Part shown: in pieces, positions 16,637 to 24,584 of the stretch
Layout of the letters: each line of letters starts with the position of its first letter
Position numbering within the stretch: the stretch's first letter is position 1
DNA from: Humibacillus sp. DSM 29435
Lineage (GTDB): Bacteria; Actinomycetota; Actinomycetes; Actinomycetales; Dermatophilaceae
DNA: 64,000 bases
Reading direction: 5' to 3'
NCBI RefSeq assembly: GCF_001758225.1
Contig: NZ_MAST01000009.1
Coordinates: forward strand, 62,001-126,000
The notes under the pieces: generated by a model
The model's input: the letters and a program-made list of their open reading frames with translations, nothing else
Databases searched by the model: none
Told to the model about the DNA's origin: nothing
Translations under genes and position numbers: made by a program

Positions 16637-17668
16637 ATGCCAGGTCCCGGACCTCGAAGTGCCGCAACGATGTCTGAAGTCGCCAAGCGCGCCGGCGTCT
16701 CCATCACCACCGTGTCCCACGTCATCAACCGCACGCGTCCCGTCGCAGAGCCCACCGCCGCACTCGTGCTGCAGGCTGCCACCGAGATCGGTTACGTTCT
16801 CCCTGACGTGCGTGCAGCCCGCAACACTGGCCTCCGAACGGTGGGTCTGGCCATGTCGGCCATCTCAAACATCTACTTCGGCACCGTTGTGCAAAGCATC
16901 GAGAAGACCCTTGCGGCAGCGGGATACTCGTTGCTCTTGGCTGATACCCATGATGAGCCCGGGGCCGAGTTGCGCGCCGTCTCCGAACTGCTGCGAAAGC
17001 ACGTGGACGCGATAATCTTGGCGCCGGTCGGGGAAGCTTCTCAGATCCTCGAGTTCACCAAGAAGCACGATGTCCCAGTCGTGGTCATCGACCGTGCGGT
17101 GGCTGCCGACGTCGACCAGGTCAGCGCCGACAGCCTCGAGCCCACCGCACAACTGGTCGACCACCTTGCCGGTCTCGGTCACCGCCGTATTGCCATGATC
17201 AGTGGGCGCCATGGCTTGGCGACGACCGATGAACGCGAGGAAGGCTACCGGTTAGGGCTGCGACGCAACAGGCTGAGATTCCGGCGAGAACTGCTCACCG
17301 CGGGAGACTCCTCCGAGGCTGGAGCGGCCGCAGCCTTTACGAAGCTGCTCGCTCTCGCTACGCCGCCCACAGCCCTCGTTGTCGCCAACAACAGCATGAC
17401 CATCGGCGTCCTGCGCGCCGCCAAAGCCAGAGGAGTGCGGGTCCCGGACGACATCGCCCTCGTCTGCTTCGACGACTTCGAATGGGCCGACCTGTTCCAT
17501 CCGGGGCTGACCGCGATCGCCCAACCCACCAAGGCGATCGGTACCCAGGCAGGTGAGCTGGTTCTGTCCCGCCTGGCCGAACCCGATCTGCCGAGCCGAA
17601 CAGTTCAGCTGCGGTCTACCTTCGTCCACCGGGAGTCGTGTGGCTGCGCTCAGGACGCGACCTTCTGA
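16637..17668 (+). CDS. LacI family transcriptional regulator
   Basis: A 343-residue repressor. The N-terminal helix-turn-helix and hinge (MSEVAKRAGVSITTVSHVIN) is followed by a type I binding-fold effector domain (VGLAMSAISNIYFGTVVQSI; DDIALVCFDDFEWADLFHPG; TAIAQPTKAIG). It ends in a Cys-Gly-Cys tail (ESCGC). It most likely represses the divergent kinase-transporter operon and itself through the two operators upstream, responding to the imported sugar. Confidence 0.92.
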   Translation: MPGPGPRSAATMSEVAKRAGVSITTVSHVINRTRPVAEPTAALVLQAATEIGYVLPDVRAARNTGLRTVGLAMSAISNIYFGTVVQSIEKTLAAAGYSLLLADTHDEPGAELRAVSELLRKHVDAIILAPVGEASQILEFTKKHDVPVVVIDRAVAADVDQVSADSLEPTAQLVDHLAGLGHRRIAMISGRHGLATTDEREEGYRLGLRRNRLRFRRELLTAGDSSEAGAAAAFTKLLALATPPTALVVANNSMTIGVLRAAKARGVRVPDDIALVCFDDFEWADLFHPGLTAIAQPTKAIGTQAGELVLSRLAEPDLPSRTVQLRSTFVHRESCGCAQDATF

Positions 17669-17740
17669 GCGCCAACAGGCCTTGGCAGCCCAGCTCGCCC
17701 ATCTCGTCGTTGTCGACGCGCCTCGCGCACGTTCGCAGCC

Positions 17741-18036
17741 GCCTGCTGCGACCCGGCACCTCACTGCTCGTCATCGCCATCTTCCTCGCGATCGGCTGGA
17801 TCTTCGAAGGCATCGCCGCCCTCGCCCAGTCCGTCATGGCCGACCGCTCGGTCGGGGCACGCATCTTCTTCATCATCAGCGGCACCATCTCGCTCGTCGC
17901 CGGCCTCGTCGTCGCGCTCTTCCCGCGCGACTCCCTCGAGCTACTGACCCGCTTCGGCGGCATCCTGCTGGTCATCATCGGTATCGCCGAAGTGATCGCG
18001 GCCGTCATGGCCAGACGCCTCACCGCTACGCGCTGA
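17741..18036 (+). pseudogene. Truncated hdeD 3' fragment
   Basis: It encodes the last 98 residues of the HdeD-like protein at 9455-10039 with the same stop. The upstream 72 bp (17669-17740) is unrelated to hdeD and in one frame reads like a fragment of another gene (RQQALAAQLAHLVVVDAPRA), which I do not recognise. A chimeric open frame from 17638 exists but has no proper start signal, so expression is unlikely. Confidence 0.8.
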
Positions 18037-18092
18037 CCACCCGCTCAACGACGGAGCGGCCCCCGATCACGTGAGGGCCGAGGGTCCGGAAC
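17741..18092. repeat. Right copy of 352-bp direct repeat
   Basis: Matches 9744-10095 with no difference seen by eye. The left edge is inside hdeD coding sequence. The right edge stops within the first arm of the terminator, so the hairpin is lost in this copy. Confidence 0.95.
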
Positions 18093-18529
18093 GGGCCTCG
18101 CTGGAGCGGGCGTCAGTGGCGGGGGTGAGCCGCAAGTGGAACCCCGAGGCGGGTCGCCTGGAGCGACCCCTCTCGCGCCGGTTGGCATCATCTACTCACC
18201 AGACCCGGAAGCAGTTGAGTGTCGCCTACGGTCGACTGATCCTGCAGCTGTCCTTGGCGTGCCCTACTGTACGTGCTCATCCGCGGTTTCAGCCTGTCTG
18301 GCGCAGTCCTGGAGCCTGGGCGCCGGCGCATCCTGGACCCCGCCCGGGGCTGACGTAAGGGACGACCAAGAGCGACTGTTTGCGGTGCCTGTGACGATGC
18401 TGCGCCGTGGCACCACCCGCCCGACGTCGCAGCTGGGAGCACGCTGCCGCAGGCACCCGCACAGCGCACCGGTCGTGCTGGACGGCCACCACAACCAGCC
18501 GGATCAGGGCGTCCGATAGGCCGCGGGAC
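18093..18529. other. Gene-free stretch
   Basis: No frame here shows convincing coding character on either strand, and I find no tRNA, terminator with U-tract or insertion sequence. It may be decayed sequence at the edge of the accessory region. Confidence 0.5.
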
Positions 18530-19216
18530 TCAGAGGATGAATGCCACGACGAGCGGGGCGGACGATCGTCGCACGCTGCGCCCGGTCAGGACGAAGATCA
18601 TCCCGAACGCGACCGAGATCAGCATCCCGTATAACCCGGCAGCCACTCCCTGCAGCAGCACGTGCACGAGCCCCCAGGTGAGAGCGAGCAGGAACCCTCC
18701 CCACGGCAGCGCGGGGCAGCCGAACCGAAGCTCGCCGGCGCGCTGGCCAAACGCGATGATCAGCGTCATCACCACGACCTCCGCCGCGTAGTACAACCAC
18801 TGCACCACCAACGCCACCCAGGCCAGGTCGGCATACTGCTCGATCATGCGTCCGTACTCGGCGACCGGCGGAAAAGGACTGCCCTGGCCCACCCACCGGA
18901 GCCCGACACACAACACTACGAGCGCAAAGACAGCGACGACGCGCTCGAGCCGGCGCGCCGGGGAAGGGGGATCGGCGATGAACCCCTCTCGGCGGCGCGC
19001 CGCGCGTAGGACGATGGCCGAGCCGACCAGCCATCCGGCCCCGGTCAGCGCCCAGTGCACGACCGCAGCGCTGAGCGACCCCACCAGTGTCAAAGCCGGG
19101 AGGAAAGACTCGAGGAGCAGCAGCACCAACTCCCACCCCACGACCGCGAAGGCCAACAGTCCCAGGTTCAGGTAGGTCCCGGCGGTTGGCTGGCGGGTGA
19201 CGGTGTCCACCCTCAT
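18530..19216 (-). CDS. Multi-pass membrane protein of unknown function
   Basis: A 228-residue protein with about six hydrophobic segments (LGLLAFAVVGWELVLLLLES, VVAVFALVVLCVGL, LVVQWLYYAAEVVVMTLIIA, GGFLLALTWGLVHVLLQGVA). The C-terminal half loosely resembles CPBP-type intramembrane proteins, but I do not see the EExxxR and HxxxN metal motifs, so no protease activity is claimed. The ATG at 19216 is used. Confidence 0.7.
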   Translation of the reverse strand: MRVDTVTRQPTAGTYLNLGLLAFAVVGWELVLLLLESFLPALTLVGSLSAAVVHWALTGAGWLVGSAIVLRAARRREGFIADPPSPARRLERVVAVFALVVLCVGLRWVGQGSPFPPVAEYGRMIEQYADLAWVALVVQWLYYAAEVVVMTLIIAFGQRAGELRFGCPALPWGGFLLALTWGLVHVLLQGVAAGLYGMLISVAFGMIFVLTGRSVRRSSAPLVVAFIL

Positions 19217-19313
19217 CAACGGACGTGGCGATTCGTGACCGAAATGCGGGCCGTGATCGCCATGGGGTTCACTGGCGCATGGTGCCGCGGTGCGGCCGGT
19301 GGCGCCCAGAGAC

Positions 19314-19718
19314 TCACGAGCCGGCCGGGTGGGTGCGTATCGGAGGATCCGCGGGCGGTGCCAGCTCAGCGACGACCATCACGTGCTCGCCCTCGTGAAC
19401 GACGTGCGCGACCGCGTCGTGGTCAACGCCAGCCAGCCGCAGCTGGAGGGGCCTTGGGTTCTCGAAGTTGCGCCACCAGGTCTTGTGCTGGGCCATGCCC
19501 ACCGTGATCTGCACGGTCGGTCCCTCGCTGGCGTACATCGTGACGAGCTGGTGGTGGTCGCCGGTGCGGCGTCCCACGTACTCGAGCACAGCCAACCGGC
19601 GCCCCAGCCGTGTACCCGCCGTGCTGCACAGCAGCGGGATCAGGATCCGGTTCGCGAGACCGTTCGTGACGGCGGCGGCGTTGGCTGCCGAGAACGTGGG
19701 GGTGTGGACCGGTGTCAT
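19314..19718 (-). CDS. Deazaflavin (F420)-dependent nitroreductase-like protein
   Basis: A 134-residue protein. The core EYVGRRTGDHHQLVTMYAS followed by GMAQHKTWWRNFENPRP matches the Ddn-type split-barrel family, which reduces quinones or nitro compounds with F420H2 in actinobacteria. The start ATG at 19718 opens MTPVHTPTF. Its first bases and upstream region are copied in inverted orientation at 20050-20109. Function is inferred from the family only. Confidence 0.8.
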   Translation of the reverse strand: MTPVHTPTFSAANAAAVTNGLANRILIPLLCSTAGTRLGRRLAVLEYVGRRTGDHHQLVTMYASEGPTVQITVGMAQHKTWWRNFENPRPLQLRLAGVDHDAVAHVVHEGEHVMVVAELAPPADPPIRTHPAGS

Positions 19719-19767
19719 AGGCCCAGCATCCGGCGCGCAGGACGGTTCGGGCAGAGTCGAACGTCCC
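19707..19767. repeat. Inverted repeat, arm 1 (start region of the nitroreductase-like gene)
   Basis: Read on the minus strand, this 61-base stretch (start codon and about 50 bases upstream) aligns with 20050-20109 on the plus strand, including TTCGACTCTG, ACCGTCCTG, CGGATGCT and ATGACACCG, with roughly ten mismatches and one gap. Confidence 0.75.
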
Positions 19768-19906
19768 GCGCCAGCTCGCCGCAGGGACTGAGTCTGCGCA
19801 CCTGGACGCGTTGTGCGAGGTGTTGGACCATAAGCCGACCGATCTGCTGCGCCGTTGCTCCAGCGGAGACGATCCGGTAGCGGTTCCGCGACAAGATGCG
19901 CGGTGA
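19754..19906 (+). pseudogene. Remnant of an XRE-type regulator C terminus
   Basis: One frame reads HLDALCEVLDHKPTDLLRR before a stop at 19904. This matches the typical end of small XRE repressors (LDaLCevLgv.paDLL). The helix-turn-helix part is missing, and the 5' end is formed by the unrelated inverted-repeat sequence, so it is a decayed fragment. Confidence 0.4.
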
Positions 19907-19914
19907 ACGGGTCG

Positions 19915-20010
19915 ATGGCGCCGAGCGGGTACGCCGAGCTGCTCGCTGCCTTGAAGCAGAAGGGGCGCACGGCCCGGCTCTGGGCCTCTGCGCAACCCGC
20001 CCTGAACGCG
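19915..20010 (+). pseudogene. Possible DUF1016 (YhcG-like) N-terminal remnant
   Basis: From ATG 19915 the frame reads YAELLAALKQKGRTARLWAS, resembling the start of DUF1016 nuclease-associated proteins (YaeLLaelKqrIrtArlrA). Similarity ends after about 30 residues and no continuation follows. Confidence 0.3.
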
Positions 20011-20049
20011 TCGGCCACCAATGACGGGTCCCGGCCCGTCACCGCTCGA

Positions 20050-20109
20050 GGGACCTTCGACTCTGTCCGGACCGTCCTGGCAGGCGGATGCTTGGTCATG
20101 ACACCGATC
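20050..20109. repeat. Inverted repeat, arm 2
   Basis: Plus-strand relative of the nitroreductase-like start region at 19707-19767. It ends with ATGACACCGATCGG, a truncated start with no reductase downstream. Confidence 0.75.
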
Positions 20110-20306
20110 GGCGCACGAGCTGACGATCGACGTGTCACGGCGCGTTCACTTGCGCGAAGGCAGTGGCATGCGTGCTGGAACGACGAGTTCCCCTGCCGCA
20201 CGGCTGGATTGGGATCGCTACCAACCGCATGATTTGCGGCTGTCTGGTGGCGTGCCGGGCGGCACCGATGAGCAGTTTGCCGAGTTGTCGAAGGGAGCAC
20301 ACGGTT

Positions 20307-20834
20307 ATGGAAGACGAGAAGTCACCCGCCCTGCGCGCGGGTGTCGACTTCCGCGGCACGCAGAACGCGACGATGCGAGTCTCCGAGCACGTCAGGCCGG
20401 GGAGGAAACGCGCGCCGCTGCTGCGTTACGTGCGTTTCAACCTCCCGCGGGCCACGCGGTTGCTCCTGCTGTTCGTCGTCGCCGTCATCGGCGCGGCGTC
20501 GGCGGCTGTCGCCCTGAGCGACCGCGAACCCTTCGCCTTCGCCGCCCCGGTCCTGTGGGCCGTCTGCGGTGTGGCCGTCGTGTTCGTCGCGGTGGGGCTG
20601 CTGACCTCGGCCCGCATCTGGGCCTGGGGCGCAGCACTCGCCGTGGCTTCCTTGCTGGTCTATCTCGGCGGACTCGCGGGCGATGCCCCGTACGTGTGGA
20701 ACGGCGCCAGCATCGTTCTCGCCGCGACGTGGAACGTGACGCTCTTGGCGTCCATCGGCTATCTCGTTCTGTACTCGGCCCTGCGGTACGGGATCATCGT
20801 GGCCGCTCCCGACGACCAGAACTTCATGGACTGA
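20307..20834 (+). CDS. Membrane protein, first gene of cytochrome b/Mo operon
   Basis: A 175-residue protein. An N-terminal basic cytosolic stretch (about 45 residues) is followed by four to five hydrophobic segments (ATRLLLLFVVAVIGAASAAV, VLWAVCGVAVVFVAVGLL, WAWGAALAVASLLVYLGGLA, NVTLLASIGYLVLYSAL). AAGGGAG precedes ATG 20307. I recognise no family. It ends 14 bp before the cytochrome b-molybdopterin fusion, so it may be an accessory membrane subunit of it. Confidence 0.75.
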   Translation: MEDEKSPALRAGVDFRGTQNATMRVSEHVRPGRKRAPLLRYVRFNLPRATRLLLLFVVAVIGAASAAVALSDREPFAFAAPVLWAVCGVAVVFVAVGLLTSARIWAWGAALAVASLLVYLGGLAGDAPYVWNGASIVLAATWNVTLLASIGYLVLYSALRYGIIVAAPDDQNFMD

Positions 20835-20848
20835 GAAGGAGCCTCGTC

Positions 20849-22366
20849 GTGGATCTCGGCTTTCCCTGGTGGCTCCGCGTGGAGCACTTCCTCAACCTCG
20901 TCTTCATCTCGTTCCTGGTTCGCTCGGGTATCGAGATCCTGGGCACCTACCCCAAGCTGTACCGCTCGCAGCACACCGTAGCGGGCACGGCGTGGGCCCA
21001 GTTCACGATCCAGCGGGCTCCCAAGCACAAGTACTACACGGTGGGCGGTGAGTACGACGACTACTCCCCCCGCCTCTCCCTGCCGGGCCGCGGGCTGCTG
21101 GGCCTGGGCCGGTACTGGCACTTCATCACCGTCACGGGGTTCGTCTCCTCGTGGGTGATCTACTTCGTGCTGCTGATCTTCACGGGTCAGTGGCGCCGTT
21201 ACGTTCCCACCTCTCTGGACACCTTCACCCAGGCCGGTCACGACATGCTCGCCTACCTGGCGTTCACGGTTCCCGAGGCCGTGGAAGGGATGCCGTTCAA
21301 CGCGGTGCAGCAGCTGTCCTACGGCTTCGTCATCCTGGTTCTCACCCCGTTGGTGATCATCACCGGCGCGTTCCAGTCGCCGGCCATCGCCAACTACTTC
21401 TCCCGCCTCACCCGCGCCGTCGGTGGCCGTCAGGTGATCCGCACCGTCCACTTCCTGTGCCTGCTCGGGTACGTCGCGTTCTTCGTGGTGCACGTGCTGA
21501 TGGTGCTGATCCACGGGTACGCCCACGAGACGTCGAAGATGGTGTTCGGCAGCACCGACCTTCCGGTGGCGGGCGGGATCATCTTCACCGTCAGCCTCAT
21601 CGTCGTGGTGGCTCTGCACGTCGTGGCCACGCGCTGGACGCTGGCCGACGGCCGCGCCGTCGAGAGGCTGCACAACGTGGTCGTGCGGCCCTGGTCGAAC
21701 CTGCTCTACCGCCTGCCGGCCCGGATGCACTACAGCCGCTCCAACGTCTCCGGAGAGGATGTGGGGCTGCAGAACACCACCCACAACTTCCGGGGAAGCG
21801 GGCGGCCGCCGGAGGCCAAGGAGTACCTAGCCCTGATGGCCAACGGCTACGACGACGACTACGTGCTCGAGATCGGCGGTTACGTCGAGCGCCCGATGTC
21901 GCTGACCATCCGCGATCTGCGCGAGCTCGCCGACGGCCACTCCCAAACCACCCTCCACCACTGTGTGCAGGGCTTCTCCTCGATCGGGCGATGGCGCGGG
22001 ATCACGGTCTCCGACCTGCTCGACCTCGCCGGGCCTCTGCCCGGCGCGACCGACGTCGTGTACACGAGCTTTCAGAACATGGGCCGCGACGACGCCCTGT
22101 ACGAGGGTGGCACGTACTACGAGTCCAACCCGATGATCGAGGCGCGGATGCCGCAGACCCTCATCGCCTTCGAGCTCAATGACGAAGGCGCGATCCCGGC
22201 CAAGAACGGTGCCCCCGTGCGGTTGCGCATGGAGACCTCGACCGGGTTCCGCAGCCTGAAGTGGCTGGAGCGGATCGAGGTGGTCAACCGCTACGACATC
22301 ATCGGGCAGGGTCGCGGTGGCTACTTCGAAGACGCGGACTTCTACGACCGCAACCAGCTGATCTGA
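20849..22366 (+). CDS. Cytochrome b-like / molybdopterin oxidoreductase fusion
   Basis: A 505-residue protein. About residues 1-270 are a membrane domain of the cytochrome b561/FdhI type with several helices and candidate haem His (VEHFLN, YWHFITV, RTVHFLCLL, VHVLMVLIHGYAHE). About residues 320-505 are a sulfite oxidase-family molybdopterin domain with the Mo-ligand Cys in LHHCVQGFSS and LRMETSTGFRSLKWL. Normally a separate enzyme (MsrP) and haem subunit (MsrQ) do this job, so the fusion suggests quinone-linked electron transfer. GTG 20849 follows AGAAGGAG. Substrate unknown. Confidence 0.85.
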   Translation: MDLGFPWWLRVEHFLNLVFISFLVRSGIEILGTYPKLYRSQHTVAGTAWAQFTIQRAPKHKYYTVGGEYDDYSPRLSLPGRGLLGLGRYWHFITVTGFVSSWVIYFVLLIFTGQWRRYVPTSLDTFTQAGHDMLAYLAFTVPEAVEGMPFNAVQQLSYGFVILVLTPLVIITGAFQSPAIANYFSRLTRAVGGRQVIRTVHFLCLLGYVAFFVVHVLMVLIHGYAHETSKMVFGSTDLPVAGGIIFTVSLIVVVALHVVATRWTLADGRAVERLHNVVVRPWSNLLYRLPARMHYSRSNVSGEDVGLQNTTHNFRGSGRPPEAKEYLALMANGYDDDYVLEIGGYVERPMSLTIRDLRELADGHSQTTLHHCVQGFSSIGRWRGITVSDLLDLAGPLPGATDVVYTSFQNMGRDDALYEGGTYYESNPMIEARMPQTLIAFELNDEGAIPAKNGAPVRLRMETSTGFRSLKWLERIEVVNRYDIIGQGRGGYFEDADFYDRNQLI

Positions 22367-22394
22367 CCGGCCAGGCAGGAAGGAAGCAGACACC

Positions 22395-23402
22395 ATGACG
22401 CCCAACAGGATTCGCCCCGGCGCGCAGGCTGAGCTCGACGCCCGAGTCGCCCAGCGACCGCGCACCCAGGCTGAGCTTGACGACCTCGTCGCGCAGTGGC
22501 CACGCCCCGTGCGCAACACGTTCGACGGGATGTTCCCGCTGCACGAGGACCTCGAACTGTCTGACGAACAGGTCGAGATCGTGCTCGACTACATCCGGGA
22601 GGTTGGCTTCCAGCTGCCCGGGGCGACCCCCGAGGAGTTCCTCGTGGTCCGCTGGGCCCGCTACACCGGGTTCCAGCTGGTGCAGGAACCTCTGGAGGCG
22701 TATGCCGTCGGGCTTCGCTGCACTCATCCGGGCCTGGAGGACCAGCACACCTTCATCCGCATGTCCTGGGGCCAGCTCATGGGAGATCCCGACGCTCCTC
22801 GGCTGCCCGTCAACGAACCGGTGCTGGCGAGCGACATGATGACGCTGGCCCGCTATCGCGACACCCGCACCGGACCGACCCGGACGGGTGTCGACTCGCA
22901 CGCCGCGACCTCCGATGACGGGGTACCGGGTGCCGATTTCGACCTGAGGCTGCTGAACGGCGCGCTCGACGACGTGCTGGCCCACCACGCGACGGGGCGC
23001 AGCCGCGAGATCAACTCGTGGTGGAACCCGGCCCTGAACTGGGGGGTCGCCCTCGCCGGGCGCTACCCGCGCCTGAAGTACTTCGAGTCGAAGGGTCGCC
23101 TCGACGAGACGACGGCAGCCGCCCTGCACTCCTTCGAGCAGCGGGCGGCCCAGGCGGAACCGGTGTTCCGAGAGCTGGGCCTCGCCTCTCCCGAGCGGGT
23201 GGCGGATGCCGCCCTCGAGCAGGCCGCGAAGGCTGAGAGCGGCACACTCGTGCGCCGCCTCCGGATCCGCAACCCGCGGCCTCTCACCGAGTCGCGACCC
23301 GAGGCCGACCCGGCATCGGTGGAAGACACCCGCCCCGACACCGAACCTCGGTCCGAATCGGGGACCCCGTCATCCGACACCCCCACACCAACCAGCTCCT
23401 AG
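22395..23402 (+). CDS. Protein of unknown function in cytochrome b/Mo operon
   Basis: A 335-residue soluble protein with no signal peptide. The N-terminal half has an acidic helical stretch (PLHEDLELSDEQVEIVLDYI), a middle part is rich in Trp/Tyr, and the last 60 residues are a disordered Pro/Ser/Thr/Glu tail. I recognise no family and no catalytic motif. It lies 28 bp after the fusion gene with AGGAAGGAAG upstream, so it is cotranscribed and may be a maturation or partner protein. Confidence 0.75.
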   Translation: MTPNRIRPGAQAELDARVAQRPRTQAELDDLVAQWPRPVRNTFDGMFPLHEDLELSDEQVEIVLDYIREVGFQLPGATPEEFLVVRWARYTGFQLVQEPLEAYAVGLRCTHPGLEDQHTFIRMSWGQLMGDPDAPRLPVNEPVLASDMMTLARYRDTRTGPTRTGVDSHAATSDDGVPGADFDLRLLNGALDDVLAHHATGRSREINSWWNPALNWGVALAGRYPRLKYFESKGRLDETTAAALHSFEQRAAQAEPVFRELGLASPERVADAALEQAAKAESGTLVRRLRIRNPRPLTESRPEADPASVEDTRPDTEPRSESGTPSSDTPTPTSS

Positions 23403-23418
23403 CGGAAACGAGATCACC

Positions 23419-23721
23419 ATGCCCCTCTACCAAGCCGTCTCGGTCGTCGGATCCGTCCTGTTGCTGGCCGCTTACGCCGGCCTGCAGACCGGAAAGCTCA
23501 ACCCCAGCACGTCCTACATCTACCAGCTCTTCAACCTGATCGGCGCCGCCTGCCTGACCTACTCGGTCATCGAGCCGTTCAACACCGGAGTGTTCATCAC
23601 CGAGTTCTGCTGGAGCATCTTCAGCATCGTGGGAGTGGTCAAGCTGATGAGGATGCGCAACGCCAACCGTGCAGCCGAAGAATCCAACGCGCCGGAGGAA
23701 GCGGTACGAACAGCTGGCTGA
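23419..23721 (+). CDS. CBU_0592-family small membrane protein
   Basis: A 100-residue protein with three hydrophobic segments. The block SYIYQLFNLIGAACLTYSVI followed by EFCWSIFSIVGVVKLMR is characteristic of the family named after Coxiella CBU_0592, whose function is unknown. It is last in the operon beginning at 20307 and is followed by a hairpin. Confidence 0.8.
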   Translation: MPLYQAVSVVGSVLLLAAYAGLQTGKLNPSTSYIYQLFNLIGAACLTYSVIEPFNTGVFITEFCWSIFSIVGVVKLMRMRNANRAAEESNAPEEAVRTAG

Positions 23722-23741
23722 GCATCTCCTTGTCGCGTCCT

Positions 23742-23790
23742 GACGCCACCGTCCACGACCTCCCGCGAGGTACGTGCGGATGGTGGCGTC
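23742..23790. terminator. Hairpin after the cytochrome b/Mo operon
   Basis: GACGCCACC (23742-23750) pairs with GGTGGCGTC (23782-23790), with further pairing in the loop (ACCTC/GAGGT). It lies 21 bp after the last stop of the operon. Confidence 0.55.
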
Positions 23791-23977
23791 GCTGCTGACG
23801 AGGCCACCCCAACCGGATGGGCCCGTCGTCGTCGGGTGCCGGTGACGACCGGCCAGTAGCCCCTACACGAGGCGCAAGCCGGAAGCCGCGAGCCGCCCCA
23901 CGCGATCACCAACAGCCAGACCCTCATCCGCACAGCGCACATCCCGACCTTCGCGTCACCGACCTAGACTGAGCACC

Positions 23978-24490
23978 ATGGCCAGCAGAGACAGGACCGG
24001 GTTGCTGCACGCCCGGCTCGGGCTGCGCAGCGGGCTGCTGGCCCTGCTGGTCGTACTGCTGTCGTGCGGCATCGTCGCGATGCACTCCCTCGGTGCCGGT
24101 CATCTCGGGATGGCGCAGGCACTCGGTCATGACCGCGGTCCCACGATGTCTGCCCACCCGGTAGTAGACGTGGAGCCGAACGCCGGCACGCTGAACCGTG
24201 AGTTCGGAACGGTCATTACGGCGTCAGTGAGCCACGGCGCGCTGGGTTGCCTGGGGTGCGCTGCGGGGGTAGCACCCGGACCAGACCAGGCGGGCGGCCA
24301 CGACGGTCTGGCGATGTGTCTTGCTGTGTTGTCACTGCTGGTGTGGGTGGTGCTGCGCAGACAGCGCCGACCCTTCCGCATGGTGCGCACCCTCGGTGGC
24401 GACCTTCCTCGCGCGTTCACAGGACTGATCCGCGGCCCGCCGAGCTGTCGAACACCCTCGTTGTCCGAGCTGTGCATCTGTCGAACGTGA
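23978..24490 (+). CDS. DUF6153-like membrane protein
   Basis: A 170-residue protein. A hydrophobic N-terminal segment (GLLALLVVLLSCGIVAMHSLG) is followed by a short His/Gly region, a GCLGC pair and a second membrane segment (AMCLAVLSLLVWVVLRRQRR). This layout, just upstream of a DUF305 lipoprotein, is that of DUF6153 proteins in actinobacterial copper regions. The Cys pair and His residues suggest metal contact on the outer face, which is inference. Confidence 0.7.
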   Translation: MASRDRTGLLHARLGLRSGLLALLVVLLSCGIVAMHSLGAGHLGMAQALGHDRGPTMSAHPVVDVEPNAGTLNREFGTVITASVSHGALGCLGCAAGVAPGPDQAGGHDGLAMCLAVLSLLVWVVLRRQRRPFRMVRTLGGDLPRAFTGLIRGPPSCRTPSLSELCICRT

Positions 24491-24584
24491 GCAGGCCGCG
24501 CGCCTGACCCCACGGCGGGTGAGTGCGCGCCTCTCACGCAGGTGCACCCCTCCAGCTCTGACAACGAACAGAACGGACCACCCC

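Larger units (their letters stand above)
10096..17740. mobile_element. Sugar-locus segment bounded by 352-bp direct repeats
   Basis: This 7.6-kb block carries one complete catabolic unit (regulator, kinase, ABC transporter) and is flanked by long identical direct repeats. No integrase, transposase or short terminal repeat is visible inside, so the mechanism is unknown. It may be a recombinational insertion, or the right repeat may be a separate duplicated fragment. The label is structural inference. Confidence 0.35.

Noticed and set aside
17638-18036. 132-codon frame taken as a functional second HdeD protein
   Set aside because: Only the C-terminal 98 residues are HdeD; the first part is junction sequence overlapping the LacI end, with no ribosome binding site.
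9455-18092. Integrative element with att sites
   Set aside because: No integrase, excisionase, tRNA or short att core is visible. Only the long repeats support mobility, so I kept a low-confidence structural call.
18093-18529. Overlapping open frames on both strands
   Set aside because: None has a ribosome binding site, a recognisable motif or convincing codon pattern.
20759-21784. 341-codon minus-strand open frame
   Set aside because: Gly/Val/Asp/His/Arg-rich shadow of the cytochrome b-Mo fusion gene, with no motif of its own.
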